Assembly: GCA_900313775.1 (NCBI GenBank)
Contig: OMSP01000049.1
Location: forward strand, 1 to 8,163
DNA length: 8,163 bases
Origin: an uncultured Eubacteriales bacterium
GTDB taxonomy: Bacteria; Bacillota; Clostridia; Lachnospirales; Lachnospiraceae
Reading direction: 5' to 3'
This document shows positions 1 to 5,408 of the stretch, one piece after another (within the stretch, counting starts at the first letter, position 1; every line of letters begins with the position of its first letter). The translations under genes were made by a program, and so were the position numbers. Below the pieces are notes generated by a model. The model made no database searches, was not told the origin of the DNA, and saw only the letters and a list, made by a program, of their open reading frames with translations.

Positions 1-83
1 ACATGGCATTCGCGCACGCGCCTTGCTACCAACTGATTGTACTGTCCGCCGAAATCGATGACGATGATCTTTTCCTGATCCAT
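1..83 (-). CDS. guaA: GMP synthase (glutamine-hydrolysing), N-terminal fragment
   Basis: Only the first 27 codons are in the window; the gene continues past the left edge. The visible protein starts MDQEKIIVIDFGGQYNQLVA and goes on RRVRECH. The I-V-I-D-F-G-G-Q-Y-x-Q-L-x-A-R-x-x-R-E pattern is the start of the class I glutamine amidotransferase domain of GMP synthase, which converts XMP to GMP with glutamine and ATP in the cytoplasm. The start at 83 is supported by an AGAGG ribosome binding site (complement of 92-96) 8 nt upstream, and by a good promoter about 32 nt before the start codon. The amidotransferase Cys and the ATP-pyrophosphatase domain lie outside the window and cannot be checked. 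It is divergent from pyrG, another amidotransferase of nucleotide synthesis. Confidence 0.88.
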   Translation of the reverse strand, partial: MDQEKIIVIDFGGQYNQLVARRVRECH

Positions 84-121
84 AATCTGTACCTCTGTCT
101 TTGCATGTTTCTTACCGGGTT

Positions 122-150
122 ATTATACCCCGATTGCGCCTTTTTGAGAA
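122..150 (-). promoter_or_regulatory. Predicted sigma-A promoter of guaA
   Basis: On the minus strand a perfect TATAAT -10 (complement of 122-127) follows a TTCTCA -35 (complement of 145-150; 4 of 6 matches) at a 17-bp spacing. The expected start is near 115, giving a leader of only about 32 nt before the guaA ATG. That is too short for a purine riboswitch, and none is seen. The -35 lies 18 bp from the first unit of the 75-bp repeat array. Confidence 0.65.
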
Positions 151-167
151 TATCGGCAGCTCTTTTC

Positions 168-680
168 CCTCCTCGCCGACGATTCGTACGGATGCACCTG
201 CCTTGTGCTATCCTTTGTGTCCGTATATTTTCTCTGTAAATGCCTCCTCGTCGGCGGTTCGTACGGACGCATCTGCCTTGTGTCCTTATCTGCGTCCGTA
301 GATTTCCTCTGAAAAGTCCTGCTCAACGGCGGTTTGTATGTATGTATTTACCGCTTATCCTTATCTGCATCCGTAAATGACCCCTGAAAAGCCCTGCTCA
401 CCGGCGGTCTGTACGGATGCATCTGCCTTGTGTCCTTATCTGCATCCGTAGATTCCTCCAGTAAAGCCCTCCTCACCGGTGGTTTGTACGGACGCATTTA
501 CCACTTTTCCTTATCTGCGTCCGTAGATTTCCTCTGAAAAGTCCTGCTCAACGGCGGTTTGTACGTATGTATTTACCGCTTATCCTTATCTGCGTCCGTA
601 AATTTCCTCTGAAAAGTCCTGCTCAACGGCGGTTTGTACGTATGTATTTACCGCTTATCCTTATCTGCATCCGTAAATGA
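168..680. repeat. Tandem array of seven 75-bp units, each with a conserved 10-bp inverted repeat
   Basis: Units begin at 168, 243, 318, 393, 468, 543 and 618. The first six are exactly 75 bp; the seventh diverges after 680. Each starts CCTSCTC and carries a left arm (consensus TACGGAYGCA) and a right arm (TGCRTCCGTA) separated by exactly 19 nt. Arms are at 187-196/216-225, 262-271/291-300, 337-346/366-375, 412-421/441-450, 487-496/516-525, 562-571/591-600 and 637-646/666-675. Pairing is perfect in units 2, 4 and 5. Arm position 7 is C-G in units 2 and 5, T-A in units 3, 4 and 7, and T.G in units 1 and 6, so the helix covaries. There are two spacer types: CTGCCTTGTG (units 1, 2, 4) and TTACCGCTTA-like (3, 5, 6, 7). 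All six reading frames contain stops within the unit, so it is not coding. It fills most of the guaA-pyrG divergent intergenic region. Function is unknown; candidates are a structured RNA or a multi-site protein-binding region. Confidence 0.93.
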
Positions 681-701
681 ACCTGGGGCATGTGAAATAT
701 A

Positions 702-730
702 TTGACAATTTTCTTGTTTTGTTATTAAAT
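702..730 (+). promoter_or_regulatory. Predicted sigma-A promoter of pyrG
   Basis: A perfect TTGACA -35 (702-707) is followed after 17 bp by TTAAAT (725-730; 4 of 6 matches to TATAAT) in AT-rich DNA. Transcription would start near G738, giving a leader of about 113 nt that contains an intrinsic terminator. The last repeat hairpin of the 75-bp array ends at 675, 26 bp upstream of the -35. Confidence 0.65.
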
Positions 731-752
731 ATTTTTTGATAGTTTTCATACC

Positions 753-795
753 TGGCGTCTCTGGTGTATAGGCACCGGGGATGCCATTTTCCTTT
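753..795 (+). terminator. Intrinsic terminator in the pyrG leader (candidate attenuator)
   Basis: A 14-bp uninterrupted stem pairs 753-766 with 773-786, including three G.U pairs (757-782, 760-779, 762-777), around a 6-nt loop at 767-772. It is followed directly by TTTTCCTTT (787-795). It lies between the predicted promoter and the pyrG start codon, 55 nt before the ATG, so it would act on the pyrG transcript. Known precedent: Bacillus subtilis pyrG is controlled by leader attenuation in response to CTP. There the RNA starts GGGC and reiterative G addition builds the antiterminator. The predicted start here does not read GGGC, so the same mechanism cannot be assumed. Confidence 0.75.
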
Positions 796-850
796 ATAGA
801 GAGAACAGACCACGGCAACTAACAGACTCATCAGAAAGGGGACTGCAGTC

Positions 851-2470
851 ATGACAAAATATGTATTTATCACAGGCGGTGTGGTGTCCGGACTCGGCAA
901 AGGCATCACAGCGGCTTCTCTCGGGCGGCTGCTGAAAATGCGCGGACTGAAGGTGGCGGCACAGAAACTCGACCCCTATATCAACGTCGACCCCGGAACG
1001 ATGAGTCCCTACCAGCACGGCGAGGTCTATGTCACCGAGGACGGTGCCGAGACCGACCTGGATCTCGGCCACTATGAGCGCTTCATCGATGAGGACCTGA
1101 ATAAGTACTCCAATCTGACGACAGGCAAGGTCTACTGGAATGTGCTGAACAAAGAGCGCCGCGGCGAGTATCTCGGTTCGACCGTGCAGGTCATCCCCCA
1201 TATCACCAATGAGATCAAGTCCTTCGTCTACCGCGTCGGCGAAAAGACAGACGCCGATGTCGTGCTCACTGAGATCGGAGGCACGATCGGCGATATCGAG
1301 TCCCAGCCGTTTATCGAGGCGGTACGGCAGATCTCCCTCGAAGTCGGGCGCGAGAACAGCCTGTTCATCCACGTCTGTCTCGTCCCCTATCTGAGAGCCT
1401 CGGATGAACATAAATCCAAACCGACTCAGCATTCGGTCAAGGAGCTGCAAGGCATGGGAGTAAACCCCGATATCATCGTACTGCGCTGCGACGAGCCGCT
1501 CGAACCTTCGATCTTCGACAAGATCGCTCTTTTCTGCAACGTGACATCGGACTGTGTCATTGAAAACATGACTCTGCCGGTGCTGTATGAGGCACCTCTG
1601 ATGCTCGAGAAATCAGGCTTTTCGTCCGTCGTCTGCCGGCGTCTGGGGATCGACGCGCCGGATCCCGATCTCACCGAATGGACAGAGTTGGTCGGGCGCA
1701 TCAAATCCCTCAACAAGAAGGTTAAGATCGGGCTGGTCGGTAAATATACCGCGCTCCACGACGCCTATCTCTCGGTCGTGGAAGCTCTGCATCACGCCGG
1801 ATATCACCATCACGCGGATGTCGGTATAGAGTGGATCGACTCGGAGCAGCTGACAGAGAAAAATGCAGACAAAATCCTTGGAGAACTCGACGGCATCCTG
1901 GTGCCGGGCGGGTTCGGCGACAGGGGGATCGAGGGCATGATCCTGGCTGCACGCTACGCCAGAGAGCATGATATCCCCTACTTCGGTATCTGCCTCGGCA
2001 TGCAGATCGCAGCCATCGAATTCGCGCGCTATGCCGCCGGCATCACTGACGCTCACTCGAGAGAATTTGATCCGGACTGCCCGAACAAGGTCATCGACTT
2101 TATGCCCGGACAGAACGATGAGATCGACAAGGGCGGTACGCTTCGTCTGGGAGCTTACCCCTGCATCATCACACCAAATACGACGATGGAGCGCTGCTAC
2201 GGACCGGCACCGAATATCGGCGTGCAGCTCCAGATCAGCGAGCGCCACCGCCATCGCTATGAATTCAACAATGAATACCGGGACGCGCTGACAGAAGCCG
2301 GTCTGACATTGAGCGGTATCTCGCCCGACGGCCGACTGGTGGAGACCATTGAGCTCTCCGACCGTCCCTTCTATGTCGGCGTCCAGTATCATCCGGAGTT
2401 CAAGAGCCGTCCGAACAAGCCGCACCCGCTGTTTATCGGGTTTATCGGAGCGGCACTTGAAAGAGCTTAA
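851..2470 (+). CDS. pyrG: CTP synthase (glutamine-hydrolysing)
   Basis: The protein has 539 residues, the usual full length. CTP synthase aminates UTP to CTP using ATP and glutamine-derived ammonia, the last step of pyrimidine nucleotide synthesis in the cytoplasm. The synthetase domain (about 1-270) opens with MTKYVFITGGVVSGLGKGIT, containing the P-loop; SKPTQHSVKEL (about 189-199) and the KIALFC segment (about 224-229) are typical. The C-terminal class I amidotransferase domain (about 290-535) has the nucleophile elbow GICLGMQ with Cys381, and the catalytic pair His514 and Glu516 in QYHPEF. No key residue is missing. The start is supported by the AAAGGGGA ribosome binding site at 835-842, 8 nt upstream. 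The gene is monocistronic: it has its own promoter and leader terminator, and a terminator 10 nt after the stop. The leader suggests control by attenuation. Confidence 0.97.
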   Translation: MTKYVFITGGVVSGLGKGITAASLGRLLKMRGLKVAAQKLDPYINVDPGTMSPYQHGEVYVTEDGAETDLDLGHYERFIDEDLNKYSNLTTGKVYWNVLNKERRGEYLGSTVQVIPHITNEIKSFVYRVGEKTDADVVLTEIGGTIGDIESQPFIEAVRQISLEVGRENSLFIHVCLVPYLRASDEHKSKPTQHSVKELQGMGVNPDIIVLRCDEPLEPSIFDKIALFCNVTSDCVIENMTLPVLYEAPLMLEKSGFSSVVCRRLGIDAPDPDLTEWTELVGRIKSLNKKVKIGLVGKYTALHDAYLSVVEALHHAGYHHHADVGIEWIDSEQLTEKNADKILGELDGILVPGGFGDRGIEGMILAARYAREHDIPYFGICLGMQIAAIEFARYAAGITDAHSREFDPDCPNKVIDFMPGQNDEIDKGGTLRLGAYPCIITPNTTMERCYGPAPNIGVQLQISERHRHRYEFNNEYRDALTEAGLTLSGISPDGRLVETIELSDRPFYVGVQYHPEFKSRPNKPHPLFIGFIGAALERA

Positions 2471-2476
2471 GCATAA

Positions 2477-2519
2477 TAAAAAGGGGCTTGTAATCAAGCC
2501 CCTTCTCTTTGTCTTTTTT
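2477..2519. terminator. Bidirectional intrinsic terminator between pyrG and ackA
   Basis: A 9-bp perfect stem (2481-2489 with 2496-2504) has a GGGGC core and a 6-nt loop. Rightward it is followed by a T-rich run ending in six Ts (2505-2519), which terminates pyrG. On the minus strand it is followed by TTTTT-ATTAT (complement of about 2473-2482), so it can also end the convergent ackA transcript, whose stop codon is 23 bp away. Confidence 0.88.
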
Positions 2520-2527
2520 CACAGGTA

Positions 2528-3790
2528 TTAATCGTCTCCGGACAACGGCTGCCATTCCATATCAGCATTGTCAGTACCGAACGAAACCAGTCCGACCGTA
2601 TCGCGGGCGATCATGAGTTCCTCATTTGTCGGTACATACAAGATCCGGACGCGGGAGTCCTCCTCTGAAATGATCGCCGCGCTTGTATTGACGGCGTTCT
2701 TTTCCTCGTCAAGCATGATCCCCAAGTTGTACAGGTTTTTACAAATGATCGAGCGCATGCGCGCGTCGTTCTCGCCAACGCCGGCGGTGAAAGCGATCGC
2801 GTCCACGCCGTTCAGCAGCGCGATATAGGCCCCGATATAATGTTTCACGCGGTGGACATAGACCCGCAGTGCCGTAATCGCACGCTCAACATCTTCATGG
2901 GCCGCCTTTTCCACATCCCGGAAATCCGATGAAACACCGGAGATACCCAGAATACCGGACTTGGTATTCATGATATTATCGATCTCCTCCATCGACAGGT
3001 TTTCCTTTTCCGCGATGTAGAAGATGATCGACGGATCAATATTACCGCAGCGGGTGCCCATCGCGAGTCCGGCAAGAGGAGTAAACCCCATAGACGTGTC
3101 AAACACTTTGCCGTTTCTGATCGCGCAGATAGAAGCGCCGTTGCCGAGATGACAGGTAAGGAGTTTCAAATCTGACAGGTCTCTCTTGAGCATGGACGCC
3201 GCGCGCTGGGCGACATATTTATGGCTCGTGCCGTGGAATCCGTAGCGGCGGATACCGTATTTCTCATAGTATTCGTAAGGGATCGGATAGATATAGGACT
3301 CCGGCGGCATCGTCTGATGGAAAGCCGTGTCGAACACAGCAGTCATCGGCACGCCCGGCATCATCTCCTGACAGGCGCGGATACCGGACAGTGAAGCCGG
3401 GTTGTGAAGCGGTGCGAGATCGGTCAGCGTCTCCAGTGTCTCCAGCACCTGATCGTCAATAATCACACTGTTTGAATAATGCTCGCCGGCATTGACGAAC
3501 CTGTGTCCGATCGCATCGATGCAGTCCAGTCTTTTAAGCACGCCGTAATCCGGTGAGATCAGAAGGTCGAGCACCAGACGGATACATTCCCTGTGATCCT
3601 TCGCATCGATCGTATTGGCGTAGATCGCCTTGTCGCTGGATCGCTCGTGTTTGATCTTCGTACCGTCCAGTCCGATACGTTCGACCTGCCCTTTAGCGAC
3701 CACGCTCTCATCGGACATGTCCAGCATCTGATACTTGAGTGATGAACTGCCGCAGTTGAGGACCAGTACTTTCATCTCTATATCGCTCAT
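2528..3790 (-). CDS. ackA: Acetate kinase
   Basis: The 420-residue protein interconverts acetyl phosphate plus ADP with acetate plus ATP, the substrate-level phosphorylation step of acetate fermentation. Landmarks: VLNCGSSSLK (10-19), Arg97, Asp154 in VFDTAFH, GFHGTSH (184-190), CHLGNGAS (213-220), GTR with Arg247, SSDFRD (287-292) and PTNEELMIARDTV (387-399). These fall six residues later than the Methanosarcina thermophila active-site numbers as I recall them. Start 3790 is preferred over the internal Met at 3775 because AAAGGAG (complement of 3798-3804) lies 7 nt before it; the later ATG has none. Two oddities: the segment after Arg97 reads GHRFVNAGE where the family usually has GHRVVHGGE, and about 20 extra acidic residues (FGTDNADMEWQPLSGDD at the end) follow the usual C-terminus. 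No pta (phosphotransacetylase) gene is adjacent. It shares a bidirectional terminator with pyrG. Confidence 0.95.
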   Translation of the reverse strand: MSDIEMKVLVLNCGSSSLKYQMLDMSDESVVAKGQVERIGLDGTKIKHERSSDKAIYANTIDAKDHRECIRLVLDLLISPDYGVLKRLDCIDAIGHRFVNAGEHYSNSVIIDDQVLETLETLTDLAPLHNPASLSGIRACQEMMPGVPMTAVFDTAFHQTMPPESYIYPIPYEYYEKYGIRRYGFHGTSHKYVAQRAASMLKRDLSDLKLLTCHLGNGASICAIRNGKVFDTSMGFTPLAGLAMGTRCGNIDPSIIFYIAEKENLSMEEIDNIMNTKSGILGISGVSSDFRDVEKAAHEDVERAITALRVYVHRVKHYIGAYIALLNGVDAIAFTAGVGENDARMRSIICKNLYNLGIMLDEEKNAVNTSAAIISEEDSRVRILYVPTNEELMIARDTVGLVSFGTDNADMEWQPLSGDD

Positions 3791-3824
3791 CGCCGCTCTC
3801 CTTTAGCTTTTGTGAACTCTTTGA

Positions 3825-3841
3825 TGCTATGTATCATAGCA
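3825..3841. promoter_or_regulatory. Palindrome over the ackA -10 element (candidate operator)
   Basis: TGCTATG-TAT-CATAGCA is a perfect 7-bp dyad with a 3-bp centre. It covers the -10 hexamer and the predicted start site of ackA, where a bound repressor would block RNA polymerase. No regulator can be named from the site, and it may also be chance in AT-rich DNA. Confidence 0.35.
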
Positions 3842-3861
3842 AATTGTCATATAGTTCGCAA
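3833..3861 (-). promoter_or_regulatory. Predicted promoter of ackA
   Basis: On the minus strand TTGCGA (complement of 3856-3861) and TATGAT (complement of 3833-3838) are 17 bp apart, and a TG dinucleotide one base before the -10 makes it an extended -10. The expected start is near 3826, about 36 nt before the ackA ATG. The -10 lies inside a palindrome. Confidence 0.6.
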
Positions 3862-3868
3862 TTTTTGT

Positions 3869-3912
3869 AAACGTTCTTCTTCAGTATACGCTGCAACGCT
3901 TAACGAACGTTT
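3869..3912. repeat. Perfect 8-bp inverted repeat upstream of the ackA promoter
   Basis: AAACGTTC (3869-3876) and GAACGTTT (3905-3912) are exact inverted copies separated by 28 bp, immediately upstream of the ackA -35. Each half contains the self-palindromic AACGTT. The half-sites are 36 bp apart centre to centre. It could be a pair of activator or repressor sites; the evidence is sequence symmetry only. Confidence 0.35.
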
Positions 3913-3915
3913 CAT

Positions 3916-3949
3916 GTATAAAAACGCCCTCCGTAAAGGAGGGCGTTTT
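3916..3949 (-). terminator. Intrinsic terminator of the permease gene
   Basis: A perfect 12-bp stem (3921-3932 with 3938-3949), with an 8-bp GC-rich core and a 5-nt loop, lies 19 bp after the permease stop codon. On the minus strand the stem ends in TTTT and continues into TATAC, so it terminates leftward transcription from the permease and insulates ackA. Confidence 0.85.
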
Positions 3950-3968
3950 GTATTGCTTTTTCTTCCGA

Positions 3969-5039
3969 TCAACCGCCGAAGAACTTCATCACATACTTCA
4001 GGACAAGTCCGGCCACCATACCGATGAACGGATCGGAGAAGCTCGTGACGATGATGACGACAGAACCGACGATCGGATCCAGAGACAGCGCTTCCGGAGC
4101 ATCTGTCGCGAAGACGGCGAATGCACCGAGCGTGAACAGGAAACCGGAGATCGTCTGTGCCGGGATGTACTTGGCAATCTTTGTGATCGTTCTGGTCAGC
4201 AGGATAGCTGCCACGATCGCGACGAGGATCAGACCTGCGACAAGCGGATGCGGAGCAACCGCCGTACCGCTGATGATAGCCTCGACCGGGCCGCCGCCGA
4301 AGAACGAGCTGGCCGAGTCAGCCAAGCCGGAATAGACGGTGATCGCATCGACGTTGGCCTTGCTTCCGGCAAGACCCGCGGTGATCGTCGCGTAGGCGAT
4401 GTTACCGCCGATCTGGAGTGTACACACAGCCAGGACGCTGCGGATAACATGCGGGTTGACAGTCAGCTTGAGCGGGATGAGCTTTTCTTTGCTCATATCG
4501 ACCTGAAGCGTGTCACCCATGTCACCGGTCACCTTGGCTCTGATCAGGTGGGCGATCGTACTGACAACGACAGATACCGCGATCGTCCAGATCAGGTCAT
4601 TCTTGGTGAAGACAAAATAGGTGAGCAGTGCGGATGCCATGGAAACACCGGCCACCAGTCTGTTCTGCTTGAGCATGTCAAATCCGGCCTTCGCCAGCAT
4701 CAGGCCGACGCCGGCGAGCATAGCGCTCAAGATACAGGGTCCGATGAAGTCCATCGTCTTGGTCAGTACGCCGCAAAGGCCCAGGATCACCATGACGATA
4801 CCACTGAAGAAAATGATGTTCAGCCGTTCGTTGCGGTCTTTACTGATAGTACCCGCGAGCACGATACTCTCTGCCTGCAGTGAGATCGGCGCGATCTGAT
4901 GTGTAAGGATCATGCCGAGACCGCCGACAATAAAGCCGAGCGCCGTGGGGAACGCAGCAAAGCCGTAGGACAGCGAGAACATGGCCATCGGGATCGCGTT
5001 AAATACGACCGCAATAGCAGCAAAAATATCTTTTAACAT
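3969..5039 (-). CDS. NCS2/SLC23-like membrane permease, substrate unknown
   Basis: This 356-residue, strongly hydrophobic protein has roughly 10-12 predicted membrane segments, among them about 4-23, 24-45, 73-92, 98-118, 127-144, 147-166, 199-218, 263-285, 290-311 and 321-350. A charged hydrophilic stretch at about 167-195 (RAKVTGDMGDTLQVDMSKEK) splits it into two halves. PISLQAESIVLAG (51-63) and the glycine-rich FFGGGPVEAIISGT (246-259) resemble the substrate-binding half-helix regions of the nucleobase/ascorbate (NCS2, SLC23) and benzoate-type permeases. It is shorter than typical NCS2 members (about 420-450). A purine or pyrimidine substrate is plausible but not shown; nothing in the neighbouring genes fixes it. 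The start has a perfect AAAGGAGG (complement of 5049-5056) 9 nt upstream. It appears to be monocistronic, with a terminator on each side. Confidence 0.65.
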   Translation of the reverse strand: MLKDIFAAIAVVFNAIPMAMFSLSYGFAAFPTALGFIVGGLGMILTHQIAPISLQAESIVLAGTISKDRNERLNIIFFSGIVMVILGLCGVLTKTMDFIGPCILSAMLAGVGLMLAKAGFDMLKQNRLVAGVSMASALLTYFVFTKNDLIWTIAVSVVVSTIAHLIRAKVTGDMGDTLQVDMSKEKLIPLKLTVNPHVIRSVLAVCTLQIGGNIAYATITAGLAGSKANVDAITVYSGLADSASSFFGGGPVEAIISGTAVAPHPLVAGLILVAIVAAILLTRTITKIAKYIPAQTISGFLFTLGAFAVFATDAPEALSLDPIVGSVVIIVTSFSDPFIGMVAGLVLKYVMKFFGG

Positions 5040-5099
5040 GCCTGTTCTCCTCCTTTCAGAGACGCTTATGCGTTCTCATAGTTCTCTTACTGAAAGAAT

Positions 5100-5127
5100 A
5101 TCATAAAAATATAGGAAAAAACAATAA
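5100..5127 (-). promoter_or_regulatory. Tentative promoter of the permease gene
   Basis: TATGAT (complement of 5100-5105) is a good -10 in AT-rich DNA, about 60 bp before the permease ATG. The matching -35 is poor (TTATTG, complement of 5122-5127, at 16 bp) and overlaps the T-run of the upstream operon's terminator. A -10 must exist somewhere here because that terminator separates the permease from the operon before it. Confidence 0.4.
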
Positions 5128-5185
5128 AAAAAGGGGCTGAAATGCAAAAATTTTTAGATTTTTCAAAATTTTTGCAGACCAACCC
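5126..5185 (-). terminator. Composite hairpin terminator of the deoC-CoA-transferase-small protein operon
   Basis: On the minus strand an inner 12-bp perfect AT-rich stem pairs 5165-5176 with 5143-5154 around a 10-nt loop. Outside a 2x2 mismatch a further 7-bp stem pairs 5179-5185 with 5134-5140 (three GC pairs at the base, two G.U pairs inside). It is followed by C and then seven Ts (complement of 5126-5132). It lies 18 bp after the stop of the small membrane protein. The inner inverted repeat alone might also serve as a binding site near the permease promoter. Confidence 0.75.
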
Positions 5186-5203
5186 TCTATCTTGTAGTAT
5201 GGC

Positions 5204-5392
5204 TTACAATCTCGGTATATATACAGTCGCAAGCGAACATAAAAGCGCGGCGACCAAGGTCTGGATCACATTTGGTCTGTAGGGGAGATGCCGCATGTGC
5301 GCCACGACAAGCGCGATCACCAGAAACAGCACGATATAACCGGCAAACCACAAGGCCCATTTCTTGAGTTTTTCTTTGTCGAGATTCTTCAT
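5204..5392 (-). CDS. Small two-helix membrane protein, function unknown
   Basis: The 62-residue protein has a basic, probably amphipathic N-terminus (MKNLDKEKLKKW) and two hydrophobic segments at about 12-32 (ALWFAGYIVLFLVIALVVAH) and 41-58 (NVIQTLVAALLCSLATVY). They are joined by a short positive loop, RHLPYRP. I do not recognise the family. It is likely real: it starts 16 nt after the CoA-transferase stop, its ribosome binding site GGGAGGAG lies in that gap 7 nt before the ATG, and a terminator follows its stop. It therefore appears to be the last gene of the deoC operon and translationally linked to the CoA-transferase. A role in helping transport or anchoring an enzyme is only a guess. 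Confidence 0.72.
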   Translation of the reverse strand: MKNLDKEKLKKWALWFAGYIVLFLVIALVVAHMRHLPYRPNVIQTLVAALLCSLATVYIPRL

Positions 5393-5408
5393 GATGGCGC
5401 TCCTCCCT

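Noticed and set aside
123..326. Small minus-strand reading frame inside the repeat array, or a 25-residue repeat protein
   Set aside because: 75 is a multiple of three, but each unit carries stops in all six frames. The frame spans only about two units and has no ribosome binding site.
168..680. CRISPR array
   Set aside because: The whole 75-bp unit is repeated, including what would be spacers, and there are only two related spacer types. No cas genes are in the window.
685..689. GGGGC just after the array as a Bacillus-type GGGC start for pyrG
   Set aside because: No acceptable -10 or -35 lies at the required distance, and a much better TTGACA promoter is found downstream at 702-730.
1613..2497. 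Long minus-strand frame (294 codons) opposite pyrG, and similar antisense frames at 794-1450, 5364-5981 and 6951-7664
   Set aside because: They lie opposite well-conserved genes, have no promoter or ribosome binding site, and arise from the GC-rich third codon positions of the true genes.
3948..4883. Long plus-strand frame (311 codons) opposite the permease
   Set aside because: It is an antisense shadow: the product is rich in Asp, Arg, His and Gln with no fold-like pattern, while the minus frame encodes a coherent membrane protein.
5059..5086. Small hairpin (CGC-TTAT-GCG) and GTTCTC direct repeat in the permease leader
   Set aside because: The stem is short and bulged and the repeat is 6 bp; both are expected by chance in a region of this size.
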